From: Taishania sp.
GTDB taxonomy: Bacteria; Bacteroidota; Bacteroidia; Flavobacteriales_D; Crocinitomicaceae
DNA length: 55,881 nucleotides
Assembly: GCA_030150045.1 (NCBI GenBank)
Contig: JASLGM010000010.1
Span: forward strand, 1-55,881
Direction of reading: 5' to 3'
Shown here: one piece after another, positions 34,951 to 43,743 of the stretch
Layout: every line of letters starts with the position of its first letter
How positions within the stretch are numbered: the first letter of the stretch is position 1
Program-made: the position numbers and the translations under genes
The notes under the pieces: generated by a model
What the model was told of the DNA's origin: nothing
Seen by the model: the letters and a program-made list of their open reading frames with translations, nothing else
The model's database searches: none

Positions 34951-35466
34951 ATGAAAAATGTACTTTTCTTCCTCGTAATTCTTCTTACATTTTCATGTAA
35001 ACAAACAGTTGTAAGTAAAGAGTTGGAATGGAGTAATGAGATATCTACAACGTTTAATAAACTTAATGCTAAAGAAGAAGAGTTGGATATCAATCTTTAT
35101 CTAGCTAGAAAACCTACCTGGAAAATGATTAAAACAGGGTCTGGATTGCGATACGAGATTTATCAAAAAGAGAATAAGGGGACGCAAGTTAATATCGGTA
35201 ATATAGTTGAAGTTCAATATAAAGTAGAACTTTTAGATGGAGAAGTGGTGGATCAAACCAAAGATGATGAAGTAGAGGAATTTGTTGTTGATAGAGCTCA
35301 AATAGAAACCGGAATACAAGAAGCTATTAAACTTATGAAAGAAGGGGAACGTGCTAGACTTGTTATTCCAAGTCATCTTGCACACGGTATTGTTGGAGAC
35401 TTATCTAAAATTCCACCCATTAGTATATTAGTGGTTGATTTATATTTACATCGTGTACATTTATGA
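34951..35466 (+). CDS. gldI: GldI-like FKBP peptidyl-prolyl isomerase lipoprotein
   Basis: 171 aa. Lipoprotein signal LLTFSC (Cys about 16). An N-terminal helix with KEEELDINLYLARKPTWKMI precedes an FKBP domain (about 75-170) with VEVQYKVELLDGEVVD, MKEGERARLVIPSHLAHG and PISILVVDLYL. Membrane-attached FKBPs of this size next to a DHH gene are typical of GldI, required for gliding and protein export in Flavobacterium. Orthology is a likely inference rather than certain. A 4-nt overlap couples it to the following FKBP gene. Confidence 0.7.
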   Translation: MKNVLFFLVILLTFSCKQTVVSKELEWSNEISTTFNKLNAKEEELDINLYLARKPTWKMIKTGSGLRYEIYQKENKGTQVNIGNIVEVQYKVELLDGEVVDQTKDDEVEEFVVDRAQIETGIQEAIKLMKEGERARLVIPSHLAHGIVGDLSKIPPISILVVDLYLHRVHL

Positions 35467-36293
35467 AACAAAATATTTTTACTCTTACTACAGTTTGTTT
35501 GTTGTTAATTGCTTGTAAAACAGAAGGGAAAAAAGTAAGCGATTCCTTAATGGAAGAAAAGAGCTCTGTTGATACAATTGACTTAAAGCTTCCTATACAA
35601 AAGGAAATACATTTAGATAATGGGATTGAGATTAAATGGCTAGATGAAGGTAATGGTGCACAAGTACAAGATGGTCATGTTTATAATATTGATTACCGTG
35701 TAAGACTTGAAGATAGTACTATAATTGATGGCGTTCATTTGTTACGAAAACCATTTATTCCTTATCTGGTTGGATTTAATATGCAACCAGAAGGTTGGGA
35801 CATTACGATGAGAAATCTCAAAATAGGTGATTTTATTAATGCTAGGGTGCCTTCTCGATTTTTACGAGGGGAACATGAAGCTAAAGGTTTAGTGCCTAAG
35901 CATGCGGATAATTTCATCAACATTCGTGTAATCAATGAGGTAAAGCCTACACGGATAATAGATGGTGTAAAAGTATGGGTTATGGTAGAAGCGAAAGCGA
36001 AAACACCTGTTTTTGGAGAAGATAATGAGATTGAATTTTTCACAATGATCTCCACAAAAACAAATCCATTGTACTTCAATTCCTTTGCAACTGGCAAGCC
36101 TTTTAGAGCAAGGTTGACAGACAATGGTGTTATTCCGGGACTTAAAAAAGCGTTAATAAGTGCGAAGAAAGGGGATAGATTACTTATATTAGTGCCCAGT
36201 TCACAAGCTTACGGAAATAAAGGTTTACAAGATCTAGTTAAACCTAATGAAGATATTTTCTTTAATTTGTATGTGAACGATGTAATTGAATAA
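35463..36293 (+). CDS. Two-domain FKBP-type lipoprotein
   Basis: 276 aa. Lipoprotein signal LLLIAC (Cys about 18). Two FKBP-like domains: about 55-155 (VYNIDYRVRLEDSTIIDG, FNMQPEGWDITMRNLKIGD) and about 165-275 (IEFFTMISTKTNPLYFNS, NGVIPGLKKALISAKKGDRL, VPSSQAYGNKG). The second has the usual active-site PSSQAYG; the first is more divergent. It would act as a periplasmic fold helper or chaperone, together with the GldI-like protein whose gene it overlaps. No terminator is visible after it. Confidence 0.8.
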   Translation: MKQNIFTLTTVCLLLIACKTEGKKVSDSLMEEKSSVDTIDLKLPIQKEIHLDNGIEIKWLDEGNGAQVQDGHVYNIDYRVRLEDSTIIDGVHLLRKPFIPYLVGFNMQPEGWDITMRNLKIGDFINARVPSRFLRGEHEAKGLVPKHADNFINIRVINEVKPTRIIDGVKVWVMVEAKAKTPVFGEDNEIEFFTMISTKTNPLYFNSFATGKPFRARLTDNGVIPGLKKALISAKKGDRLLILVPSSQAYGNKGLQDLVKPNEDIFFNLYVNDVIE

Positions 36294-36340
36294 TTAGTGA
36301 TTTAACTATGTTTACATACAATTTTGTTTAAAAATAAATT

Positions 36341-37342
36341 ATGATAAAAAGAATTTTCGCAGGATTTAGTTTGTTTGTTTTGAGTCAATCTGCCTTTGGG
36401 CAAGCAGTAATAGACACTTTATATACGCCTCATGGAACTGTTTTGATGTATGACAACCGTTCGTGGCAATATCTAGAAGACCTGAAATTTAACGGCGTAA
36501 TGAACGAACATGTACATTGTCAAATTGTAGATCATGAAGATTTGCAATTTGTTTATCCTTGGGATAATGAAAGTACCTTTTCAAGTAATAGACAAAATGA
36601 TATTTCTCAATTTAGAGATACTCTATGGATGTGCCTCGTGGATGATTTAGCTGAAGGGTTTACTATTCCAGTAAATGGAGTTGTTACTTCAAGATATGGA
36701 TTCAGAAAAGGAAGATATCACAATGGTATAGATTTAAACCTAAATACTGGAGATCCTGTAAAAGCAGCATGGAATGGAAAAGTTCGTTATGCGAAATGGA
36801 ATAATGGTGGTTTTGGAAATCTAATTATTATTAGACATGATAATGGACTAGAAACTCTGTATGCTCATTTATCAAAGATTGATGTTGTTCCAAATCAAGA
36901 AGTTAAGGCTGGGGATGTTATTGGTTTAGGAGGTAATACAGGACGTTCTTTTGGCGCACATTTACATTTTGAAGTGCGTTTTTATGATATTCCTATGAAT
37001 CCCGAACAAGTGATCAATTTTGAAACGAAAGAGCTTAGAGATGACAACCTGATGGTTCACAGAGGACTGTTTAGACCAGGAGCAGCTCCAATTTTAGAAA
37101 ATAATCGTACAGTTACACCAAATGCAAATGCTGGAACAATGGTAGCAGGATCAGCGCAAACAGCTGTAGCAAGAACAACTGCAACAACTGCAAGCGCAAA
37201 TAAATATTATAAAGTTAGAACTGGAGATACATTAAGTGCAATTGCAGCGAAAAATAAAACAACGATCGCTAAAATTTGTCAATTGAATGGAATTAAACAA
37301 ACGACGGTTCTTCAAGTTGGAAGAAATTTAAGAGTTCGATAA
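36341..37342 (+). CDS. M23 peptidoglycan endopeptidase with LysM domain
   Basis: 333 aa. Signal peptide ending SAFGQ (about 21). The LytM/M23 domain (about 105-225) has RYHNGIDLNLNTGDPVKAAW (zinc His and Asp), LETLYAHLSKI and SFGAHLHFEVRF (third zinc His). A low-complexity Ala/Thr linker (about 245-285) leads to one C-terminal LysM repeat (YYKVRTGDTLSAIAAKNKTT, 20 residues). It probably cleaves peptide cross-links in the cell wall. It ends with the hairpin at 37359. Confidence 0.92.
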   Translation: MIKRIFAGFSLFVLSQSAFGQAVIDTLYTPHGTVLMYDNRSWQYLEDLKFNGVMNEHVHCQIVDHEDLQFVYPWDNESTFSSNRQNDISQFRDTLWMCLVDDLAEGFTIPVNGVVTSRYGFRKGRYHNGIDLNLNTGDPVKAAWNGKVRYAKWNNGGFGNLIIIRHDNGLETLYAHLSKIDVVPNQEVKAGDVIGLGGNTGRSFGAHLHFEVRFYDIPMNPEQVINFETKELRDDNLMVHRGLFRPGAAPILENNRTVTPNANAGTMVAGSAQTAVARTTATTASANKYYKVRTGDTLSAIAAKNKTTIAKICQLNGIKQTTVLQVGRNLRVR

Positions 37343-37358
37343 AACAATATATTCAAGA

Positions 37359-37403
37359 ATAAATCGTGGTGATAATAGCTTCAACACGATTTATTCTATT
37401 TTT
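37359..37403 (+). terminator. Terminator-like hairpin between the M23 gene and bamD
   Basis: AATAAATCGTG pairs perfectly with CACGATTTATT (11 bp) around GTGATAATAGCTTCAA, followed by CTATTTTT. The T-run overlaps the -7 box of bamD, so termination and initiation may compete here. Confidence 0.6.
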
Positions 37404-37404
37404 G
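37397..37404 (+). promoter_or_regulatory. -7 box for bamD
   Basis: TATTTTTG matches TAnnTTTG and lies 7 nt before the bamD ATG, giving a very short leader. No clear -33 TTTG at the right distance. Confidence 0.4.
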
Positions 37405-37411
37405 TACCTAC

Positions 37412-38227
37412 ATGAAAAGGAAAATTATAATAGCGCTTATTGGATTAAGCGGAATAATAACAGCATGTTCTAGTTATTCGAAAGTATATAAATCTGACGA
37501 TTACGCCAAGAAATTAGAACAAGCGGATCATTATTTTGATACAAAAAAATACAATAACGCCATAAATTTGTACGAACAGATATATCAACGCTATTCGAAA
37601 CAATCTGAGGGAGAAGCAGCTTATTTCAAAATTGGAAAGGCCTATTACTTAAATGATGATTATTACATGGCAGGATATTTCCTTGGGCAATTTGCCCAAC
37701 GATTTCCTTTTAGTTCACAGGTTGAGGAAGCAACTTTTTTAAGTGCATTATGCTCTGTGAAAAATTCACCTAATTATAGCCTCGATCAATCTGAAACGGA
37801 TATAGCAATCAATAATTTACAACAATTCGTTGACCGTTTTCCCAATTCACCCTTAGTAGATAGTTGTAATACTATCGTTTCAAATTTAAGAACAAAACTA
37901 GAGGTAAAAGACTTTGAACACGTCCGTTTATATAGTAAAACAATGAACTACAGAAGCGCCGTTACTTCTTCAGAGATATTCATTCGCGATTATCCTGTAA
38001 GTCCATTTAGAGAAGAAGCCTTTTTTATATTGGTGAATAACTCTATTCTTTTGACGAGAAACAGTGTCGATTACAAAAAGTTTGAACGTGCAAACGCTAC
38101 AATAGAACGCTTGAGAATATTCAACTTGGAATTCCCAGAATCAAAATATTTGAAACTATTTAAAGCAACGAATAAAGAGATGGAAAAAGAGGCAGATAAA
38201 TATGAAAGTGTGCAAAAAATAAATTAA
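37412..38227 (+). CDS. bamD: Outer membrane assembly lipoprotein BamD
   Basis: 271 aa. Lipoprotein signal GIITACSS (Cys about 19), then the BamD TPR repeats: EQADHYFDTKKYNNAINLYE, AAYFKIGKAYYLNDDYYMAG, LGQFAQRFPFS, then FVDRFPNSPLVDSC, and FIRDYPVSPFREEAFFIL. It works with BamA to insert beta-barrel proteins such as the TonB-dependent receptor in this window. It starts the conserved bamD-rpoZ-coaBC-DUF4835-recN-GSCFA block. Confidence 0.93.
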   Translation: MKRKIIIALIGLSGIITACSSYSKVYKSDDYAKKLEQADHYFDTKKYNNAINLYEQIYQRYSKQSEGEAAYFKIGKAYYLNDDYYMAGYFLGQFAQRFPFSSQVEEATFLSALCSVKNSPNYSLDQSETDIAINNLQQFVDRFPNSPLVDSCNTIVSNLRTKLEVKDFEHVRLYSKTMNYRSAVTSSEIFIRDYPVSPFREEAFFILVNNSILLTRNSVDYKKFERANATIERLRIFNLEFPESKYLKLFKATNKEMEKEADKYESVQKIN

Positions 38228-38284
38228 TCGATTCAAATCAAAATTAAATTGATTAGATTGGTTTTAAATCTCAAAAATTAAGCG

Positions 38285-38292
38285 TAAATTTG
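38285..38292 (+). promoter_or_regulatory. -7 box for rpoZ
   Basis: TAAATTTG matches TAnnTTTG. TTG at 38258-38260 is 24 nt upstream, a slightly long spacing. Transcription from here would begin after the 38300 ATG region is barely included, which supports ATG 38354 as the start. Confidence 0.45.
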
Positions 38293-38353
38293 CTTTTGAT
38301 TGGCGATGATTTCAAAGGTCTCAATTATAACGAACAAGATAATTCAAATTAGA

Positions 38354-38677
38354 ATGAGTTTCAAAAATAGTACAGCAGAGCGCTCAACAGTAACACGTGA
38401 TACCGTTTTATTGGAGGAGAAAACAGGTAACATTTACGAGTCAATCGTAGCTTTATCTAAACGTTCTAATCAATTAAGCGTAGAGTTGAAAGAAGAGTTG
38501 ACACAAAAATTACAAGAGTTCGCTTCTTCAACAGATAATTTAGAAGAGATTTTTGAAAACAGAGAGCAAATTGAAATCTCTAGATTCTACGAAAAGCTCC
38601 CAAAGCCAGTAGCAATGTCAATTGATGATTTGCTAGATGATAAATTAAACGTTCGTCAAGTACAAGAAGAAAAATAG
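38354..38677 (+). CDS. rpoZ: RNA polymerase omega subunit (Rpb6/RpoZ family)
   Basis: 107 aa from ATG 38354. An earlier in-frame ATG at 38300 would add 18 hydrophobic residues not found in the family and would begin just after the -7 box. The core is STVTRDTVLLEEKTGNIYES, then SIVALSKRSNQLSVELKEEL and RFYEKLPKPVAMSIDDLLD. Bacteroidota omega is of this Rpb6-like, longer type. It helps assemble RNA polymerase. It is 6 nt before coaBC, as in most members of the phylum. Confidence 0.88.
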   Translation: MSFKNSTAERSTVTRDTVLLEEKTGNIYESIVALSKRSNQLSVELKEELTQKLQEFASSTDNLEEIFENREQIEISRFYEKLPKPVAMSIDDLLDDKLNVRQVQEEK

Positions 38678-38683
38678 CATCTT

Positions 38684-39877
38684 ATGAAAGGCCTGCGCAT
38701 TCTAGTAGGAATAACTGGAGGAATAGCAGCTTATAAAATTGCTTTTTTAATACGATATTTAAAAAAAGAAGGGGCAGAAGTCAAATGTATAATGACTCCT
38801 GCCTCTTGTGATTTTATAAGCCCCCTTGTGGTGTCCACCTTGTCCGAAAACAAAGTCGTTATTGAATTTTGGAATAAACAAGATGGATCATGGAATAACC
38901 ATGTAGATTACGGACTATGGGCAGATGCATTTGTAATTGCTCCAGTTACTGCAAATACTTTAGCTAAAATGGTTAGCGGGAGCTGCGACAATTTTTTACT
39001 CGCTACCTATCTCTCCAATCGAGGAAAAACAATTATTGCACCTGCTATGGATTTAGATATGTATCAACATCCTACTACAGAAAGAAATTTAAGGCAATTA
39101 GAACAAGACGGAGTGATTATTATTCCTGCGGAATCAGGGGAGTTAGCATCTGGATTGAACGGACAAGGACGAATGGCAGAGCCTGAAATGATGCTTCAAA
39201 TCATTAAAGAATCACTTATCCAAACCAATGAATTGGAAGGTCATAAAATTCTTGTAACTGCAGGGCCAACTTATGAAGCAATTGATCCAGTAAGATTTAT
39301 TGGAAATCATTCCACCGGTAAGATGGGATTTGAATTAGCAGAGGCTCTAGCCATGAAGGGAGCGGAGGTAATACTTATTACTGGGCCTACAACTTGCGTG
39401 GCAAAGCATTCGAAAATTACTACCTTCCCAATCGTTTCAGCACAAGAAATGTTGGAACAGGTTCAGATACAATGGGAAAATTGTCAAGCAGGTATTTTCG
39501 CTGCTGCAGTTGCGGACTATCGACCAGAAAAGGTTGCAACAGAAAAAATAAAAAAGAAATCCAACGAAATGAATCTGGAACTTGTCAAAAATCCAGATGT
39601 ATTAAGATGGGCAGGTGAAAACAAAACAAAAGACCAAAAACTTGTAGGATTTGCCTTGGAAACGAACAATGCCTTAGAAAATGGATTGCAAAAGTGTATT
39701 TCTAAAAATTTAGATTTCATTATCGTTAACCAACCAATCAAAAATACTAGCGGATTTGGAGCTGAAACAAATGAAATAACTATCATTGAAGCTAACAATA
39801 AAATCGCTAGATTTGAGTTAAAAGCTAAGCAATCTGTTGCTGAAGATATAGTCAACTACTTAATCGATTTTAAATGA
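38684..39877 (+). CDS. coaBC: Bifunctional phosphopantothenoylcysteine decarboxylase/synthetase
   Basis: 397 aa. CoaC flavoprotein part: LVGITGGIAAYKIAFLIRYL, DAFVIAPVTANTLAKM, APAMDLDMYQHPTT (decarboxylase site). CoaB part from about 185: ILVTAGPTYEAIDPVRFIGN, STGKMGFELAEALA, GIFAAAVADYRPE and KNPDVLRWAG. The Cys in GSCDNFLLATYLSNRGKT (in pieces) is the expected lid residue. It converts phosphopantothenate plus cysteine to phosphopantetheine for coenzyme A. Overlaps the DUF4835 gene by 4 nt. Confidence 0.96.
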   Translation: MKGLRILVGITGGIAAYKIAFLIRYLKKEGAEVKCIMTPASCDFISPLVVSTLSENKVVIEFWNKQDGSWNNHVDYGLWADAFVIAPVTANTLAKMVSGSCDNFLLATYLSNRGKTIIAPAMDLDMYQHPTTERNLRQLEQDGVIIIPAESGELASGLNGQGRMAEPEMMLQIIKESLIQTNELEGHKILVTAGPTYEAIDPVRFIGNHSTGKMGFELAEALAMKGAEVILITGPTTCVAKHSKITTFPIVSAQEMLEQVQIQWENCQAGIFAAAVADYRPEKVATEKIKKKSNEMNLELVKNPDVLRWAGENKTKDQKLVGFALETNNALENGLQKCISKNLDFIIVNQPIKNTSGFGAETNEITIIEANNKIARFELKAKQSVAEDIVNYLIDFK

Positions 39878-40785
39878 TTCGAAAATATAAAATATTATTT
39901 TCCGCTTTACTTTGCAGTGGAATACTTTCTGCTCAAGAACTGAATTGTGAAGTTTCTATTGTTCCTAGCAATAAAGTGGAGGTAAATACAACCGAACAAG
40001 AAATCTTCCGTCAGTTAGAAGAAATCATGAGAGATTTCATGAACAATACAAAATGGACAAAAGATAATTTTAAACTTGAAGAACGAATCAATTGTCAAAT
40101 TCAATTTCAAGTAACAAACATTCCTTCCCCAGGTTTGTACGAAGGAAAAATTCAAATCCAGAGTTCAAGACCTGCATTCAATTCAAATTATAATTCACTT
40201 ATTTTAAACTATCGTGACGAATCAGTTACGATTCCTTTTTCAAGGGGAGCAATGTTGAACTTTTCTTCCACACAGTTTAAAGATAATTTAACTTCCTTAC
40301 TTGCTTTTTATGCGTACTACATCATAGGTATGGATTACGATTCTTTTGGATTGAAAGGAGGAACAGCTTATTTACAAGAGGCTCAAAACATCGTATTAAA
40401 TGCTTCAACATCTGGATACCCTGGATGGAATTCAGATCAATCAGGGAATAAAACAAATAGGTATTGGTTAATTGACAATGCTTTACATCAACTGTTTGAA
40501 CCTCTACGTGAATGTGTTTATGAATACCACAGAAAAGGAGTTGATCTATTATATGACGATAAAACAACTGCGCGTACAAATATGTATGACGCTTTAAATA
40601 AACTTGCAAAAGTGGTAGCGACTCGACCAGGTTCGTTAAATCTAACCACTTTTGTACAAGCGAAATCTACCGAATTGAAAATGGTATATGCTGATGCGAC
40701 ACCTGCAGAAAAGCAAAAACTAGTACAATTGTTAAAACGATTAGACCCGGTAAATTCACCTAAATATGATGAAATCTTGAAATAA
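39874..40785 (+). CDS. DUF4835 family exported protein
   Basis: 303 aa with a signal peptide ending LSAQ (about 21). LNCEVSIVPSNKV, IFRQLEEIMRDFMNNTKWT, SSRPAFNSNYNSLILNY and AFYAYYIIGMDYDSFGLKGG mark DUF4835, a Bacteroidota family always near coaBC and recN. Its function is not established. The overlaps (4 nt with coaBC, 1 nt with recN) show tight translational coupling. Predicted to be periplasmic or surface located. Confidence 0.88.
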   Translation: MIRKYKILFSALLCSGILSAQELNCEVSIVPSNKVEVNTTEQEIFRQLEEIMRDFMNNTKWTKDNFKLEERINCQIQFQVTNIPSPGLYEGKIQIQSSRPAFNSNYNSLILNYRDESVTIPFSRGAMLNFSSTQFKDNLTSLLAFYAYYIIGMDYDSFGLKGGTAYLQEAQNIVLNASTSGYPGWNSDQSGNKTNRYWLIDNALHQLFEPLRECVYEYHRKGVDLLYDDKTTARTNMYDALNKLAKVVATRPGSLNLTTFVQAKSTELKMVYADATPAEKQKLVQLLKRLDPVNSPKYDEILK

Positions 40786-42431
40786 TGTTAAAACATCTTT
40801 TCATAAAAAATTTCGCGCTGATTCAAGAAGTAAACATTGATTTCTCAAAAGGATATACGGTGTTTACAGGAGAAACGGGCTCCGGAAAATCAATCTTCCT
40901 AAATGCTTTGTTCCTTATTTTAGGTGAACGCGCAGATTACAAAGTGATTGGTCCAGATATGGACAAAGCTATTGTTGAAGCCACTTTTGACCTTGCGGCA
41001 ATTGATATAAAACGGTATTTTGAAAACTTAGATATTGATTATGAAGAGGAAACAATCATACGTAGAGAAATTTCCAAACAAGGAAAATCAAGGGCCTTTA
41101 TCAATGATATTCCTGTTCAATTAACGACATTAAAGGAAATTGTAGGACGTCTAATCGCAATACATTCACAATACAACACTCTTGAACTCAAGAATAAAGA
41201 GTATCAAATGTTTGTGTTAGATGTATTGGCTGATACACTACAACAAAGAAAAGATTTTGAACTTGATTTTTCTGCATTCATGACCTTGACTAAATTGCTT
41301 AATGACAAGGAGTCATTGCTTCATGAACAAGTGAAAAACAATGATTATACAATGTTTCAATTGCAAGAGATAGTGGACCTTCAGGTAGATTCAACTGATT
41401 TTTTAGAGTTGGAAAAACAATTAAAGGCACTCGAAAATGCAGGTGAAATAAATCAGTTAAAAGAAACAATTGAAGCTTTGTTCTTAGGGGATAATGGAAT
41501 GATTACACAATTGTCAAATCTGAGAAATTCCACTCAACGTCTTCATCAATTAACCGATTCCGAAGAACAAAACTTACAGCGTATAGAATCACTGTTTATT
41601 GAGACCAAGGATTTGGCAAATGAATACTCTGCTGATGATCAACTAACCATTTCAGAATATGAAGTGCAAGAACTGACGCTTAAGCTTGATCGTTATAATG
41701 CAATATTAAGGAAACATAGACTAAATAATCAAGAAGAAATACTAGAGTTAAAGCAGCGTTTACAACAGTCTGTTTCAGGAAACGAAGAGCTAGCGGAGGA
41801 AATCGAGTCGCTAAAAAAACAAATCCAAAAAGACGAGAAGTTGTTGCTAAACAAGGCAAAGACACTTCATTTAAATAGATTGAAGCCTTTATCCGAGATC
41901 GAAAAAAGATTTCAAATTGAACTGGCAGCTTTAAAATTACCGAATACCCAACTTACATTTGATATTAATGAAAACAGTACTGCAAAAAAATCAGGTTGTA
42001 CAGACCTGAATTTGTTGTTTAGTGCAAATTTGGGAATTCCACCTGTTGGTATCGAGAATGCAGCAAGCGGTGGTGAACTTTCAAGAGTAATGTTGGTTAT
42101 CCAAAAGTTGATTTCTGAAAAAGTAGCATTGCCAACCTTGTTTTTTGATGAAATAGATACAGGAGTTTCTGGCGATGTGGCCCAAAAAATGGGAACCTTA
42201 TTAAAGGAAATGGGAACGCATATGCAATTGTTTGCGATTTCACATTTACCTCAGGTAGCTGCAAAAGCAGAACATCATTATAAAGTTGAAAAAAATGTAA
42301 TAGGCGACAGAACGTTGACCGAAATTAACCCTGTTCTTGCTGATGATCGCGTGACGGAGATTGCTCGATTGATGAGTGGCGATGTCGTCAATGCCGCAGC
42401 TATTGAAAATGCAAGATTATTGATGAATTAA
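40785..42431 (+). CDS. recN: DNA repair protein RecN
   Basis: 548 aa SMC-like ATPase. Walker A GETGSGKSIFLNAL (about 29-36), a long coiled coil (about 150-370) interrupted by VDSTDFLELEKQL and the hinge, then the ABC signature ASGGELSRVML (about 426) and Walker B LPTLFFDEIDTGVSGD (about 451), with AISHLPQVAA as the switch region. It takes part in double-strand break repair by joining DNA ends. Overlaps its neighbours by 1 nt on both sides. Confidence 0.96.
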   Translation: MLKHLFIKNFALIQEVNIDFSKGYTVFTGETGSGKSIFLNALFLILGERADYKVIGPDMDKAIVEATFDLAAIDIKRYFENLDIDYEEETIIRREISKQGKSRAFINDIPVQLTTLKEIVGRLIAIHSQYNTLELKNKEYQMFVLDVLADTLQQRKDFELDFSAFMTLTKLLNDKESLLHEQVKNNDYTMFQLQEIVDLQVDSTDFLELEKQLKALENAGEINQLKETIEALFLGDNGMITQLSNLRNSTQRLHQLTDSEEQNLQRIESLFIETKDLANEYSADDQLTISEYEVQELTLKLDRYNAILRKHRLNNQEEILELKQRLQQSVSGNEELAEEIESLKKQIQKDEKLLLNKAKTLHLNRLKPLSEIEKRFQIELAALKLPNTQLTFDINENSTAKKSGCTDLNLLFSANLGIPPVGIENAASGGELSRVMLVIQKLISEKVALPTLFFDEIDTGVSGDVAQKMGTLLKEMGTHMQLFAISHLPQVAAKAEHHYKVEKNVIGDRTLTEINPVLADDRVTEIARLMSGDVVNAAAIENARLLMN

Positions 42432-43372
42432 TGAAGAATTTATTTTTGCCATTCGAATTTCCAAAGTGGGATTTTGAAATAAACCATGGTGATGGAATTG
42501 TCCTAATCGGAAGCTGCTTTTCAGATGAAATAGGGGGGCAGTTAAAAGATAATGGACATCAGGTTTTAATCAATCCGTTCGGAACTATATTTCACCCAAG
42601 TCCTTTGGCACAGAATATTTTAGCGTGCTTTGACACGTCCTACCAAGAACGAATATTAGAAAAAGATAAGGTGTTTTATTCCTGGGATTGTAGCTCAAAA
42701 ATCAATGCGCTTACTTTTGAATTGATGGGAATGGAATTAAAACGCATTAGAAATGAAGTGAAAATTGCGCTTGAAAAGGCAAAAGTTTTAATGGTAACTC
42801 TTGGTACTTCATGGGGATATGAACTTAAGCAAACACAAGAAATTGTAGCTAACTGCCACAAAGCTCCAAGTGATTATTTTCAGAAATTCCTTTCATCAAG
42901 TTACGAAATGTTACAAGATTGGATCATTTGTATTGAGAAAATAAAGGAAATAAATCCATTGATTCAAATTGTGTTCACCGTCTCTCCTGTACGACACATA
43001 AAGGATGGAGTGATTGAAAATAATTTTTCAAAAGCAAGATTAATAGAAATTTCTCATCAGCTTTCAATGGAAGAAAAGGTGAGTTATTTTCCTTCTTACG
43101 AATTTATGATTGACGTTTTACGCGATTACCGTTTTTATAAAAAAGACATGGTACATCCAAATGAACATGCGATAGAACTGATATGGAATGAATTCGAAAA
43201 GGTTGCGATGTCTGAAGACACAAAAAACATCAATCAAAAGGTTCGAAAACTGAAAATGTTAAAAGCGCATCGCGTTCAAAGTTCTGATCAAAATCAACAC
43301 GAATTACATCTTAATCGCATACAGAAGATGGAAGCAGAGTTGAAAGAACTATGTGCTAATGTAGGTGTTTAA
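42431..43372 (+). CDS. GSCFA domain protein
   Basis: 313 aa. The family-naming motif is IVLIGSCFSDEIGGQL (about 24-39), followed by INPFGTIFHPSPLA, FYSWDCSSKI, LMVTLGTSWGYE and MVHPNEHAIELIW. GSCFA proteins resemble SGNH esterases; here GSCFS, an FGTIFHP block and a DMVHPNEHA block correspond to the Ser, Asn and Asp-His elements. The substrate is unknown. Last gene of the bamD block, closed by a terminator at 43371. Confidence 0.88.
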   Translation: MKNLFLPFEFPKWDFEINHGDGIVLIGSCFSDEIGGQLKDNGHQVLINPFGTIFHPSPLAQNILACFDTSYQERILEKDKVFYSWDCSSKINALTFELMGMELKRIRNEVKIALEKAKVLMVTLGTSWGYELKQTQEIVANCHKAPSDYFQKFLSSSYEMLQDWIICIEKIKEINPLIQIVFTVSPVRHIKDGVIENNFSKARLIEISHQLSMEEKVSYFPSYEFMIDVLRDYRFYKKDMVHPNEHAIELIWNEFEKVAMSEDTKNINQKVRKLKMLKAHRVQSSDQNQHELHLNRIQKMEAELKELCANVGV

Positions 43373-43397
43373 AGGAGGTGGAAATAACTCCTTTTTT
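43371..43397 (+). terminator. Intrinsic terminator after the GSCFA gene
   Basis: AAAGGAG pairs with CTCCTTT around GTGGAAATAA and runs into TTTTTT. The stem overlaps the stop codon. Confidence 0.85.
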
Positions 43398-43429
43398 CTT
43401 TTAATAATGATTTGATTTGTCCTTTTTTT

Positions 43430-43575
43430 TATGAGCCTTATCGGTCTTTGCGCTTTAGTAAATTTTTGAAAATGGGTTCTCGTAGTATTTCAAACGAGCT
43501 TCCTCTGGTCGCTGTTTTAAATTCACGATCTCACCATTTTCAATTCATTTAGCTATCACGCGCCAACCGGGCTTG
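43430..43575 (-). ncRNA. Family A structured RNA, copy 5
   Basis: Minus-strand copy: AGCC/GGCT, TAAAT/ATTTA, GAAAATGG/CCCATTTTC, ATCGT/ACGAG, cap arm ATTTAAAAC/GTTTGAAAT with the conserved fifth-pair mismatch, and cap GCGACCAGAGGAAGC. Its 3' end differs (GGCTCAT rather than GGCTGCC). It is back to back with family B copy 4, 52 nt away. Confidence 0.7.
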
Positions 43576-43627
43576 AAAAGATGTTGCCTATTTTGTTAAT
43601 ATAAAATGAGCAAATAAATTGAGATCT

Positions 43628-43743
43628 TGCGCTAAGGATAGCAGCGGCATCCTTTTATCATTTCACCATTCGATGGAGAAATGATAAAAGATAAAGCGAA
43701 TAGCCTGACCCAGCCCAAGTTTCTTGGGGGCTGGGAAGCGCCC
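43628..43743 (+). ncRNA. Family B structured RNA, copy 4 (probably Flavo-1)
   Basis: Outer helix GCGCT (43629) with AGCGC (43737) where copies 1-3 have GCGTT/AACGC. CTTTTATCATTTC/GAAATGATAAAAG is longer than in other copies. The 3' arm is CCCAGCCC/GGGCTGGG. AGCAGCGGC and AAGCGAATAGCC are conserved. It is divergent from family A copy 5 and about 90 nt from the convergent anti-sigma-like gene. Confidence 0.7.

Noticed and set aside
35762..36124. 120-aa minus-strand frame within the second FKBP gene
   Set aside because: It is the shadow of a well-supported coding region and has no independent signal.
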